From assembly GCA_021030905.1 (NCBI GenBank), contig JAGFMI010000001.1, positions 1 through 64,000 on the forward strand: 64,000 bases of DNA, in the 5' to 3' direction. Positions within the stretch are counted from its first letter, which is position 1, and the number at the start of each line of letters is the position of its first letter. Below, one piece after another: positions 1 to 11,390 of this stretch. This DNA comes from Pyrenula massariospora. Lineage: Eukaryota > Ascomycota > Eurotiomycetes > Pyrenulales > Pyrenulaceae. Below the pieces are notes generated by a model, which ran no database searches, had not been told where the DNA came from, and saw nothing but the letters and a program-made list of their open reading frames with translations. The translations under genes were made by a program, and so were the position numbers.

Positions 1-77
1 CCCTAACCCTAACCCTAACCCTAACCCTAACCCTAACCCTAACCCTAACCCTAACCCTAACCCTAACCCTAACCCTA
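1..77. repeat. Telomere, C-strand (CCCTAA)n
   Basis: Twelve perfect CCCTAA hexamers plus a partial thirteenth run from the first base. This is the TTAGGG-type telomere of filamentous ascomycetes read on the C-rich strand, so the window starts at a chromosome left end. The array stops abruptly and is followed by A/T- and pyrimidine-rich sequence with no further tandem hexamers. Its short length may reflect assembly trimming rather than the biological length. Confidence 0.98.
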
Positions 78-362
78 TTGAACCTCCCTTCCCACATAAA
101 AACCCTTCTCTTCAACTACTTCTCTTTCTTTCCTTTTTCTTTATTATTAATTCAACTTTTTCCCATTTAAATATTTCATTTTGCTTCTAAATTTCTTTTT
201 CTTTTCATCTATTTGCTAGCGGTTACCGGGTACCACACGGTTTTCCTTACGAATCTATAATCGGTGTATCTAAACTGAACTTGTCTAATCTCAATAGATG
301 AGTTATGTGAGGAATGCCAAGACCTCGCCACACCTTCCCAAGTAGGCTCGAGAGCCTTATAG
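78..362. other. Telomere-adjacent unique sequence
   Basis: Pyrimidine-rich, AT-rich sequence directly inside the telomere. It holds no convincing gene, repeat or RNA. Confidence 0.5.
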
Positions 363-426
363 CTTAATTGGTAGAGGGGTACTACCAATTAAGGTGTCTC
401 TGTTACTATTTTAGCCGAGCGGCTAA
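363..426. repeat. Two adjacent hairpins with tRNA D-arm-like sequence
   Basis: Two inverted repeats lie close together. The first has 12-bp perfect arms, CTTAATTGGTAG (363-374) and CTACCAATTAAG (382-393), around a 7-base loop. The second has 6-bp arms TTAGCC/GGCTAA (411-416, 421-426) around GAGC. Each contains sequence resembling a tRNA A-box/D-arm (TAGCTTAATTGGTAGAG; GCCGAGCGGCTAAG). No B-box (GGTTCRANNCC) or acceptor stem follows, so I do not call a tRNA gene. It could be a tRNA-derived scrap or chance. Confidence 0.45.
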
Positions 427-599
427 GAGGCGCTGTGCGCGCCTATCCGGCCTGACAAGTTACTTCAAGTATATCCGCCTCTTGATATCACTCTACGCCA
501 CTATTTTTCTCCTTACAGCGGCGGCACATCTGGTCAAAGCCAGCAACTAAGCTCGAAGGCATTCCCAACGCCGGAAAGCGAGGACTACTTATTCACTGA

Positions 600-1340
600 G
601 CATTGCCTGGATTATCACCGCCAGCACCAGAGCCACTAGCAGAACCTTGACCGATTTGGCCTTAAGGGTGTTAAAACCCACCACGACCGCGACCGCGACC
701 ACCACCATGACCATGACCATGATGATCATGGCTATCGAAACCACCATCACCGAGACTACTACCACCGTGAGCTGTCATCATGATGCCCGCAAGAAAGGCA
801 TCTGAGCTGCCCGTACTGTTAAAATTATAAATAGACGCCTGCCCAGAAGCATATATCATGGGCGGGGCGGGCTTGGCGGCCAGACCACCCGCAAAACCGC
901 CACACGACCCCGACCAGAACTACCAGCAAACCCACCGCGACCACGGCCACGACCGCCAGGAACAAACACCACCACCATCCCGGATTTGGTGCAGCTGAAG
1001 CCGTTGTTGTTTAGCAGCAGGAGCAGCAGGAGGGGCAGTGGGAACCGGCCGTTCCCCGGTTCTTCTAGTATGATTCTTTGTTTTGTGCGGCCCACCGCAC
1101 CCGGGACTTTCGCACCCATGTGCAACTCCAGTTAGAGCAGCACGAGGGGCAGGAGACTCAGCCGCAACACCGCCAGCAGGATTTCCACCAGCAAGAATAG
1201 CGTCTTCGGCCAAAGGCTCAGGCATGTCCTCCCGCGGCAGGGAGCCGGCAAGATTGCCATCCTCCTCCTATTCTTGTCGCGGGCACTCGTCCTCGATATT
1301 GTGTACGTGCAGGCACAGCAAGCACTGTAGCACCTCATCG
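600..1340 (-). pseudogene. Eroded Gly/Arg/Ala-rich coding-like block
   Basis: On the minus strand, two frames carry Gly-Arg-rich strings (GGRGRGRGGF twice, one preceded by a His/Gly run) and an Ala/Pro-rich stretch upstream. Plus-strand DNA shows the matching GACCGC/CACGACC hexamer slippage. RGG tails occur in RNA-binding proteins and in gag-like proteins of mobile elements. I cannot tell which, and no intact frame links the parts. It may also be simple low-complexity DNA. I do not recognise a gene. Confidence 0.2.
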
Positions 1341-1958
1341 AGATCGATATTGACTATAGACGTTTTAGCCGCTATCTATAGTTAAGGATAGGCCTCGACG
1401 TACTGTCAACCTCGTCCTCGCTCTCGTCCTCTCGAGGAGGCGAGCGCCACGGGTTCGGCTCTTCGCGTATTTTATTGTCTCCGTTAGAAGATTTAAGGGT
1501 TAGAAGCTCCTAAAGATAGACACATACCGCCGCGGAAACCACCACAAACGCACAATAGTAAATTTTCGATTGTGACAACAAATTTTTCTTCTAAAAAGCT
1601 CTGCCACCAAGGACTATAGGTCTACCGCACCACCAGTTGTCAGCCTCGCCTTTGATTGAAGAATGTAGGACAATGTCTCGAGAGCTTCAAAATACTCCTC
1701 CCTCCGCTCGAGCTCCGTGCTAGGGACTGAATCTCCGTAGTACTTATTGACCCGTCAAAACCCGCCCTCTTACGTACAAGCCTTTCCTCACACGCTGTCC
1801 TCCTGTCATCGTGAGCTGCATTATTGTCCCTCCCTACAGGACATCCCCTGGATCTCATAATGGGGTCTATGTATTCCTAAGGCATATCCTATCAAACACT
1901 GTTCTTGAGGCCATCAGTTTCGTTCTATTGAGCTCAAACCTCTTTTCCCGCCCCGTGA
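1341..1958. other. No recognisable feature
   Basis: Unique subtelomeric sequence with only short scattered ORFs. A single TTTAAGGGTTAG near 1489-1500 resembles one degenerate telomere unit. Nothing else is supportable. Confidence 0.4.
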
Positions 1959-2030
1959 GCTTGGAATGGGTTGCTGGCTTGGGATAGATTGCCAGCTTCG
2001 GATGGAGTGCCAGCTTGGACCAGACTCAAG
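1959..2030. repeat. 18-bp tandem repeat, four copies
   Basis: Four 18-bp units each begin GCTT and read roughly GCTTGGGATGGATTGCCA (1959-1976, 1977-1994, 1995-2012, 2013-2030), with the last copy most diverged. Because 18 is a multiple of three, the minus strand reads as a six-residue imperfect peptide repeat inside a short ORF. I think that ORF is a by-product, not a gene. Confidence 0.7.
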
Positions 2031-5000
2031 CCACTTGAAAGGTTACATTTAGATGCAAGCGCCTCAGCTGGACACTCTGCAATTGAGAGGCAGTGCTTGA
2101 AAACACCAGGTGCTGCCATTGTGAGCAGATGAGGGAGGAGATTGGTAGGTAAGATGGTAAACCTCTGGATGCAGCAAGGGCTAAGAGGAGAACACCAAGG
2201 ACATCCAGGATGATAGATATGACTTCTCCTCCGATAGGTAAATAGAGTCTTTAGCGTAAACTATTGTTGCATTGTCCTTTGTCGTTCTGCGAAGACCCAT
2301 TCGCCTGGCAGTTCGATCGAGCCGAGAAACCACTCTTGAAGTTCTGCAGTAGTTTCGTGAAGGTCCCTGACAAATGAAAGAGCACGTCGAGGATCCCGCT
2401 CCGCTGGATGGTCGAGTTCCGAGGGTTACTAAACTCAGGGTGGGTGGTGCTCGTCCTGGTTGCAATGGCTGCATAGTAGACCTGGCTTGCTCAGTCTGTG
2501 TCAGTAGAGACGCAATGGCGCGCGGCATGAAGAATGATTGGCAGAGTGTACGTAAGATATAGATGAGTTCGTGTGTTTGCTCAAGAGATAGATCAGAGGT
2601 CAGCGTCTAATTTGCAGATGATGTGTGTCGGGCGGGATAATGCCGTCGAATATTGTCGGTTTACCACTCGCGATAGACCATCGGTCAACTTGGGCACGAT
2701 TTCAGCTTTCAGTTTGACCAACAAACATCGCTAAGAGAATGGTTTCCGAAGTTGGAAGACGTAGATACTGTGGAAAAGAACGTTTTGATTCAAGGGCAGC
2801 AACGGGCGGTATGGAGGATCAATATATTGGGCTCGGTATCACAGACCACACGTATGCAAGATTGCGATTTGCAGTTTGCTTGCCAACACGCTCTATAATG
2901 CTACATCTAATCCTAGCATTCCGGGCCCACCAATCAATTTCCGCTGTACAGAGCATGATCAAAGTCACCGAGACGATGCTTAACCCACGATGCATTGAAG
3001 ATCAAGGCTCACATTGACGCGCCTAAGCAAAAGTCACAGCGAAACTCACTAGCCTCCATGTTTCCACAGCTAAAAGTTCACAGCCTAGGGATACCGTCAT
3101 CATAGTCAGGAGTTGTAAATGCGCAGGTATGGCCATGCAACACGTACCGACAGGCCAATAGGTACTCGCATGTATACTCGCAGAGGATGGCGAGATTTTC
3201 TAATTTGCAAACCGTAAGTGTCGTTATGAGATGTCTAATAATTAGCATTAGCAGCGAGCTCCAACAAAGTAAGACAAGTATTACCTTCTCAAGACAGTAG
3301 ACAGTTCACATTCCTCATCTATGATGGACGGCTTCCGGGACTTATTCTTCTTCGCCGTGCCTTGACAGTGCAGAAGTGTTCCCACCCGGTCGCTTCGCTA
3401 GGGTCTTCATGGGGATGTGGATCGGCCACTTCAAACTCTTGTAGAGTAGGCCCCAATTAAGCGGGCCAGTGTGTGGAAGGCGATGTCAGGCAGCATTGGG
3501 TTCTGCAGGTGAAATGCTGGCTACGAAGCCTATCAAACAGTGCTCCGCAGCTTCAAAGGGATGGAGCAAGGTGACATTGACAAAGTCGAAAGCAATCGGC
3601 GACTGCGGTGAGCTTTGAGCGCAAGACAGACAAGCATGGTGAACAAGGTGCATTGCGGAACAGGTACTCGTGTACAGCTAGTGGTGACTATCCTGATCTC
3701 GCCGTCGGTGGCACAGCTTCTTTAGATTCATCTCAGTGAAGGCGTTCTTCGCATCCAGACCTGCCATGGCGCCAAATCGATTGCAGTTGCATAGTTTAGA
3801 AGTAAACGTGAGACGCTGCGTGCCGAAAGTCATTCTAGCCCAATGTGACCTCGGGCAGCAATCGGTGCTTTCGACACGAAACTTGAAGCGTGTCGCCACG
3901 ACTCAATCGCAGTTTCACCTTGTACATTGTAGTAGGTCAAAGTAGGCCTAGGGTTGCTACCGCCCAGCCTTCTTAGTTCATTCTCTTCATGTCTTCAGCA
4001 CGACCAGCATCAGCACAAGTTCTGAACATACAGAGGAGAACACCTGAGGCGCGGGGTTGGATGAGAATTTTGCTCGGAGCGCAGGCCTTGGACCTTTTGT
4101 GGATCTAATTCTGTGTATAAATAAGCATGCATCAGCAAGGTATTCCTTCAGAGCTTACAGAATTCTTGTGGTGTCCATGTGTGCCAGAGGGATCCTTCGC
4201 AAAGCGGCGGCGTTCCGTGTCCGTCGGGATATTGAATGGGTAGCGCCGTTGGGGAGAGACGGAGTCTGGCTGGTGTATTCTGCAAGGCTGAACATGCTAT
4301 TTGGGGCCATCGCTACCTCTTCGAAGACTATGCGCTTGCTATCCCGTCCAATCAAGGAGATTCTTTCGTTCCAGGCCGGCTAGGCAATGATTGGCCCGAC
4401 ACAGGACTTTCAAGGACGTCTAGAAGCATGGGGATGACGGGGATGTGTCTTGTGCCACCGTCTTGCCGACCAAAGCCTCTTCTCACTGATCGAAATATTC
4501 CAAGACCGCCTCGTCCTTCCGTTTCTGGATGGTGGGCTCCAAGTGGCCGTGGTTCGAACGTGTTAACCATGCTTCTTTGAGATGCATGACATGGTTATCT
4601 ATGAAGCATTCGAGTCTATAGGAGTAATTCGCATATCTCGAGTATGGCATGCTGTGAGGGTATGGAGGTAGCCGAGCAGGTGACGGTAGTGAGGAGGCGA
4701 TGCTAGCAAAGAGGCAATCATGGAGAGGAATGACAACGGTTCCTAGTGATGAAGAGTTGAAACGCGTCTTTTCTTGCTATCAACCTTCGACTGCTGTCCC
4801 GTCGCTTGACCAGAGCCTTGGTGCAATATCAACTGAGTTCTATTCGCTTGAGTGTTTGCTGCCTGTTATGGCTGAGTAGCAGAGGTCGTGGCCGGCCCGA
4901 TTGACAGGCAGTTGCCCACCAGCACCAACAGTTGCGTCGGCCACTACTTCTACTATTCAGCCTTGATAGTAGTGTGCTTTGCGACGGATAGGTGGTGCAT

Positions 5001-5566
5001 CTGGATCTGATTGTTGCCGACTGGATCTCTTAGGCCAGATTGGTGATTTGAAGGATTGTGCGGTATATGAGGGCTTCAAGATTCTCCAGAAGTGCATCTT
5101 GTGTTGAGAACATAGCCGTTGTAGTATACGCGGGAAGATTCTCTCATGAAGCCTTTGTATCTCCAGGTTTGTCGATAGTCTAGTTGAGGATGACGACTGG
5201 TTTCCGAAGGTAAGCCACCTTGTCGTCTTCGCCGGCTGTATCGTTCGATCGCCTAATATCAGAGAGCAATCTGATAAGGTCGATGCAAACAGAAGAGGCC
5301 GGGCTCCTCATATTGAATAAAGATGTCATGACATTCAGTCTAATGTGGAAGGGTTGGGGTACTGACTGTAGTCGAGGTTGGGTTCCGGTATGTAGCAATT
5401 ATGACACAAAAGCGCCAGCTATCCAAAAGCCCACTGAATTCGCCATGGTCACTCCCTCGCACAACCACTTCATAACCACTATTGCTCCAATAGCGTAACC
5501 AGTTCTGCACCACCATCAGCTCATTTCTGCCATCCCGTCCTCTCTGCAATTACTCCTCACAGAAAC
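2031..5566. other. Gene-poor subtelomeric stretch
   Basis: About 3.5 kb with only short overlapping ORFs on both strands (longest around 115 codons), none with a recognisable motif, signal peptide or plausible splice joining. I see no terminal repeats, tRNA or transposase motif. Confidence 0.4.
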
Positions 5567-5665
5567 CGCTCCACCATCACAATCACTCCATCACCACAAC
5601 CACTCCATCACCACAACCACTCCATCACCGCAATCGCTCCATCGCCACAATCGCTCTTTCGCCCC
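5567..5665. repeat. 17-bp minisatellite, about 5.5 copies
   Basis: Tandem units of 17 bp close to CACTCCATCACCACAAC, degenerating to CGCTCCATCGCCACAAT toward the right end. The plus strand is almost free of G. This is the first of three neighbouring short-period arrays. Confidence 0.85.
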
Positions 5666-5743
5666 AATGGGATTCCTCTACGTAAGCGCTTCACCAACGG
5701 TGCCTCGTCACCATCATCACTCCTCATCGCCATCGCCTCCTTG

Positions 5744-5936
5744 CTACAGCCTTTCCTCACTACAGTCCTCCCTCACTACAATCCTTCCTCGTCATAGCCC
5801 TCCCTCAATATAATCCTTCCTCGTCACAGCCCTTCTTCGCTACAGCCCTTCCTTACTACAACCCTCCTTCACTACAACTTTTCCTTGCTACAACCCTCCC
5901 TCACTATAGCCCTCCCTCGCTACATCCGCTTCCTCA
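5744..5936. repeat. 16-bp minisatellite, about 12 copies
   Basis: About twelve head-to-tail units of 16 bp with consensus near CTACARCCCTCCCTCA. Each unit differs at a few positions, mostly C/T and A/G changes. The plus strand is strongly C+T rich. No long ORF depends on it. Confidence 0.85.
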
Positions 5937-6017
5937 CCACCACAGCTTCCTCTCTATGATCGGCTCCACAGCACGATGCTTCAGTTACCACCATTGCTCC
6001 TCATCTCCATCACCTTC

Positions 6018-6068
6018 TTATCTCCACCACCTCCTTACCTCCACCGCCTCCTTACCTCCACCACTTAC
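6018..6068. repeat. 17-bp minisatellite, three copies
   Basis: Three 17-bp units of the form TTACCTCCACCGCCTCC. It continues the pyrimidine-rich strand bias of the two arrays to its left, suggesting one repeat-prone tract of about 500 bp. Confidence 0.75.
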
Positions 6069-7502
6069 TGCTGCTTTTCCTACGTTCTCGATAGAAGCCG
6101 CCCACAGAACACACCGTGACAGAATACTGCTCAACCCACGGCACTCGGTCTATCCTGCGCGGGACCTTGAAGTGTTTGCATTTATCCTACATGCAAACCG
6201 GGGCGAGAAGAGACATCCTTCAAGGCTGCAACGCATCGGAACTGGACCCATCTAGCCAACCGGAGCCTGCGCGATGGACCAGAATATAGGTAGCAAGCTC
6301 AAGGTTGTCCTTCTTCGTGTCGCAGAGAATTACCGACAGCTTCTAGCGCACGTTCCACCTGAAGCTCAAGCTCTTGACAGCGAGGCACCACTCCAAGCAA
6401 TATCTAGCGGTGACCCTATCGCGACCAACTTTCTGATCAGCAGAGAGGTTGTCTTTCATCCATAGCAACAGGTCAATAGCAACCTCACAATCTCCATAAT
6501 CAATACTGATGTTGCACGTCAACCCTGTTTCAGAGCTGCGGCTATGGGCACGACAGACAGAGATGGCCTTAACTTTGGCGCGTCTCATCGCTTCTATATC
6601 AAGATAGACCGAGATAGCTGTGCGAAGAGCTCTGTCAGATGCAGGGCGTTGTGCTAGGGAAGAACAGCTTCAGGACTTCTACATAACGCTTTGGCACTCA
6701 GCACTCGGTCACCAGGATGCCTCCCACCAGCTTGAACATCACCCATTTCCGAATCCAACCGAATGAGGACGACCCACGGGGCAGCCCCCAAGTGTCCACG
6801 CAAGATGACAGGACATGTGCCTCCGGTACAACTGTCCACACCCCCGAGCTACCTCTGCGACAACGGCGAAGCGCTTACGCAGCTACCATTATTTCTTTCC
6901 TTGAGGATGTGGACGTCCAAATCGACTCCTTCATGGATTGCGCGCATTCGAAAACGTCTTACATTATGGGCCTCTAGGTATCTTATAGTTGGCTCAGCTC
7001 TGGATACTTCGCAATCAATATCAGTGGGATCGAAAGAGATCTCCACGGCACGTTAGACCTTTTCAAATGAGTGAAGGCAGGGGAAGCTCTGAGGAGTTTG
7101 ACGTGAGAGGGAGTTGTGAACAGTGACAGCTTTTGCACCTTTCTGTGAGGTGGATTAGGTGTTAGTGCATGTTCGCTGGACTCACGGATGGTCCTGCCTG
7201 GCTCGTTCTCAATGTGATGGGTAGATGTGGAAAGCAACGCGTGCGTCTGAAGGATAGGCTCCGTGTTTGAGCGTGAATATCTTCACCGTTCTTGTATCTA
7301 CGATTTCCAAGGGTGTCTTCGTCGTTTCGGAGTGCAGATGAATGAAAGCGCTTTAGCTATCACACAGTCTCGGTTTCCCGACTTGTGCGGCCCTTGAGTT
7401 CCTGCCATTCCGAGGTCCAGCTGCCGATTTTTCTACACAACACCTCTTCCTCCTCTTCCTATCCTTTGTCGTCGTCGTCGCCGCCGCCGGCCTCTGTACC
7501 TT
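6069..7502. other. No recognisable gene
   Basis: Short ORFs under about 100 codons occur on both strands. None carries a motif I recognise and none can be joined by plausible splice sites. Confidence 0.4.
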
Positions 7503-7760
7503 CGGGTATGTGCTTTCGGGCGCTGTCATCTCGACATCTGCTCTTTGGGCGTCTGCCTCCGGGTATCTGCCCTTGGGCGTCTGCTTTCGAGCATCTGTCA
7601 TCTCGGCATCTGCCCTCGGGTATCTACCCTGGGCGTCTGCCTTCGAGCGTCTGTCGTCTCGACGTCTGCTCTTCGAGCATCTACCTTCGGGTGTCTACCT
7701 TCGGGTCTCTGCCGTCCAGCATCTTCCTTCGGGTGTCTGCCTTCGGGCGTCTGCGCAATC
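7503..7760. repeat. 15-bp minisatellite that holds several frames open
   Basis: Around sixteen degenerate 15-bp units near GGGCGTCTGCCTTCG. Since 15 is divisible by three and the unit lacks stops in several frames, overlapping ORFs of 93 to 203 codons appear on the plus strand and one of 74 on the minus strand. All read as five-residue repeats. I treat these ORFs as artefacts of the array. Confidence 0.8.
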
Positions 7761-9746
7761 TGTTCCTTCGGGGACCTTTCCGTCTCGATAGCATACCCGC
7801 ACGGCACGGAAAGGGAGAGCAATGGATTCCCACCTCCTCGTGGTGCTCTCCGGAAACAGCGTGTTCAACACGGCTGGCTAAGTGGAATCCTATCCCCTTC
7901 GCAGAACCATCTCAAAGCTCGGTACTTCAAATCCAGATCCAAACGCAGTTGCTAACGTTTTTTGCAGTGGCACACCTCAACGGAAGTAGACGTTGAAATC
8001 CTCCCTCCCGAGCCCAACCTCCCTCCACAAGGCACCATGCACACACAACAACTCGTCGGTTGTCCTCCATATGCCATTCAATGGCAGGATGGGTGCCAAA
8101 TCTACATCGAAACTGTCAGCAGCTCTTCAACGTCCGTGTGTGACATGACGCTTACCTTCCACTTGGGGCACCATTGCCTGTCCGTTCCCAGAGTTGCCGC
8201 AACGCGTTCACCACCTGTCTTCCGTCAACGCCTATCAAACACGGTTCCAGAGGAGCTGCCGCGTGTCTTGGAAGAGATGTCGAGATACGATGAGAAGACA
8301 CAGTCGAGTTGCCAATGGAAGATGACTGAAAAAGCTGTTTGTCCTCACATGCAAACGGTCCTGGTATGCAGCCGTGCATTTGAATGTCATGACGCTAAGG
8401 GTTCTAGTTGAAACCATTACGCTCCCCCATTGTCTTCCAACACGCACTACAGCCTTGCAAATAAGACCGACCCAGCTTTGTGCCACTGCTCATTTTCATG
8501 ACCCACCATCGCAATCAATCTTCTTCCTCTCCTCAAGGTCCCTCTCGCATCTTGTCCACAAGAAACATTCCAGCCGTTTCCAATGTGTCGCCTTCGAAGA
8601 TACCATGGAGGCACAACTGTCGTTCAACTTCCGCTTTACGAGGATCACTCAAGTACTTGAACATAGGGGGCAACGCACACGGCTCGTAAGAGCTCTACTG
8701 CCGACTGTCTAACTCCCCGGCAAACGTTCTTGTTCCTCAACGCTGACTAAACTCAGCGTACACTTCGTCAGGTTTTGCAGCTTTTTCACCGTCACGTCTC
8801 TTTTTACCCGCTTTCAGGTCTGGCCTTCGCCTAGGGAGAGTGTCGGTGCTCGAGGACCTAAGGGACACTCAGCTGTGATATGCCGAGCCACCACCGCAGG
8901 CACAACCAGCCTTCTATACGCGCTTAGTCGCTGACCAGCGGTTAGATTAGGAGCTCTCACAGTCAGAGCGCTAGTACCATTTTCGACCTGGTTCCCCTAG
9001 ATCTGGACTTCTGGATTTCTTCAATCTATCCTCGAGACCTTGATTCCTACTTCAACTCTCGATGACTTCTAATGATTGATTGCCAGTGGCCATTGATCCC
9101 TGTCTTTCTCTTCAACTTTTATGCCCTGAGTGTCGGCTTATTAAACTCCGAGTGGGTCTTCAAGACTCATGAAGTCAGACGCGGGTGGATTCTCTCATCC
9201 CTAGCAGCATCGAGTGTAGCTCACCCGTTAACGTCGACGCTGCCGTGTCCTATTCTCGGACGACGAATGCAGCTACCAGGGAGCAGAAAGACGCTACTCA
9301 CTAGGTACTGACGCCGAGATCCTCTGACCGGCCAGCGACTTCGGGATCAACTCCTCGGCTGACGTCGATGTCGGGGCTCCCTCACTTGACAACATCGACG
9401 TCGGGTCATACCGCTTGCTGACAACCTTCAAAGTTGAGTTACGAGCCGATTACGGTAAGCTAGCCTGCCGGTCCAGTCCATGTCCAGGTGTCCCACTAGT
9501 CAAAGTTAGCATCAGGTATAGATCAGCGCCAGTGATGTAGCCTCCTGATCGACAATAACGACAGCTCAGTGGTCAACTCACCAGGTACGGTCAATCCATC
9601 ACCAGTCAACATCTCCGAGGCTTGCTCGTCCATCAAGATATTGAGGGCGGCTTACCCGCCAGCGTCAACCCTGGGATAGCTTATCAGCCGGTATCAAGGC
9701 CGAACACTAGTCATCAACAAATTCCCAGGCCAGAGAATGCTGCACG
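7761..9746. other. Gene-poor subtelomeric stretch
   Basis: No feature found. Overlapping ORFs of 70-150 codons near 7962-8712 have no motif or signal peptide. Confidence 0.35.
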
Positions 9747-9850
9747 ATGGCTCGAGGCGGCCAAAACTATGTATGCTGTCATGATGTCAAGGCCGACATA
9801 CCGCAGTGCATGGGATGTCTTCGTGTTGCAGGCTCTCGAAAGTTTCTGGC
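9747..9850 (+). pseudogene. Possible Zn2Cys6 DNA-binding domain remnant
   Basis: From the ATG at 9747 the frame gives CCHDVKADIPQCMGCLRV within the first 35 residues. This resembles the second half of a fungal Zn2Cys6 cluster (C, a basic/acidic spacer ending P-Q-C, x2, C). The first C-x2-C-x6 half is not recognisable, and the ORF ends at 9992 with no other domain. If real, it is a scrap of a transcription-factor gene. Chance similarity is quite possible. Confidence 0.2.
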
Positions 9851-10191
9851 CAGCCGCTCTTCGCCGGCGCACAACAGGTTTCAAGCCGAGAGCGACGCGG
9901 AGGAATCCATCTCCAGCATCCGGCATGAGAGTCGATTACTTACCTGTCGATGGCCACTCTTACGATGGTCCACGCCAGAAGCACTGGAGTAATCCAAGTT
10001 TCCCGCCCTCTCAAGTCTCTACAATTTTCCTTATCAGGGACATCCTTCTGATCCACCACTTGCTCGTAGGTCATCTTCTACAGAAGGGTTCCTTCCCTCA
10101 CTTTTCGATAGCTTGTGCTCGAAGGTGTGGGCACTAAATTTGGCTTGATGCATCATGTTGGCATCAAGGTCGACTCGGCAGATGCTAGAGG

Positions 10192-11390
10192 GTGCACAAT
10201 GCTAAAACAAAACAGCCTACCTTATCAGTGCTCCTTACCGCAGCCCCTCTTGCGACGATCAGACGACTTGCTATCCGAAGCCGTTGCCAGAAGCGGCTCT
10301 TTGTTGCCGACTTCATTCTGGAATCCGGTTACTTGTCGATGATCGCTGCCCTCATGCTCACCAGCATTATCCTTAAAAGTATTTACATGACATGAGCCCG
10401 ATCCTTGGCCCGGATAAGTTCATGCTGCAAGAGTCCGCGTTTCCAGATTTTGAGACAGAGATCCTCACCTATCAACAGTTGTCATTTTCCACAGAAGTTC
10501 TGTGCTGCGTCGCGATCTTCGCCGTTAAGATATCCTATCTGTTCTTCTTTCACCAGATGCTCGATCGGCTGAGGCATCTCTTGACTTACTGGATGATAAT
10601 TGTTGGGATCGTTGTTATTTCAGGGATGTTCTCTATCTCTAACCTATTTATCTCTGTCTACATTTTGGCGTTTCCTCAGGCAAGTACTCATAAACTCCAT
10701 GCAATTCTCCAATTCAAGTTGTACTAATAGATTATGCCTAGTCGAGTATGCCCAAAGGTCCGGATTCAGAAGAATGACCATCGTTTCATAGGTCGCAAAC
10801 GCTCTGAACATGCTCACCGATCTCCTCAGTTCGTGAAACAATTCTTATTTTACCTCTGTTATGACACTAATCCTGCCCGTCTTCCAGTCGTCTCCGTCCC
10901 TGTCATCCTCTGGAAATTCAAGATCCAACTTCACAAGAAGGTCATCCTGGGCACCTTGCTCTGCCTCTCCATCTGCATGTTCGCGATTTGTCTCGTGCGC
11001 ACCATCGGTGAGAGCATCGACGGCAACCTCGGCACCACCGTTGACATCCAGTGGAACGTCTTCTGGCAGATAATCGAAGCTAGCGTCGCGGTGTTGGTCG
11101 TCTCTTTGACCTCTTCCTGGTCATTGTACAGTTTACAAACTTTTAAACAGAGAAAATAAAACCAGCACCGCGAGCTGCGATTATATACGTATAGGAAGAG
11201 GCTCTTCAATCGCCGGAAGCAACACCGCGTCGACTACTTCAGAGACTCGATCGAGGAAGACAGTAACTCTCTGCCGGAAATTCCGGGCGCGACGCTGACT
11301 GGCAAGCGCACGTTTATTGGAGTAGAGTCGGCCCCATCGACACAAGCTTTGTCAATAGGTGGAAGCTCAGTTTCTATCGGGGAGGTGTAG
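10192..11390 (+). pseudogene. PTH11-like / fungal rhodopsin-domain 7-TM protein, broken
   Basis: The pieces read as the fungal 'rhodopsin' integral membrane family (PTH11-like). They include KRLFVADFI near the N-terminus, hydrophobic helices, then NALNMLTDLLIVSVPVILW and LCLSICMFAICLVR, and a tail ending ATLTGKRTFI. Proposed introns are 10379-10431, 10684-10741 (branch TACTAAT) and 10829-10887; all keep phase. In that model two nonsense codons interrupt the frame: TAG at 10789-10791 between IVS and VANAL, and TAA at 11157-11159 before NQHREL. The frame then stays open to TAG at 11388-11390. Both fit C-to-T change of CAG and CAA in a CpA context, the signature of RIP. The N-terminus before the first helix looks short, so the true start may be lost. 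A shorter functional product ending at 11159 would still need the first stop bypassed. In the family, members act as plasma-membrane sensors. Confidence 0.65.

Noticed and set aside
361-440. tRNA gene
   Set aside because: A-box-like sequence is present but there is no B-box, acceptor stem or plausible anticodon arm.
7385-7996. 203-residue protein-coding gene
   Set aside because: Open frame is produced by the 15-bp minisatellite; other frames on both strands are also open and none has a non-repetitive domain.
9622-10137. 171-codon ORF as a gene
   Set aside because: No domain, no signal peptide, and it overlaps a different frame with the weak Zn2Cys6-like scrap; not supportable.
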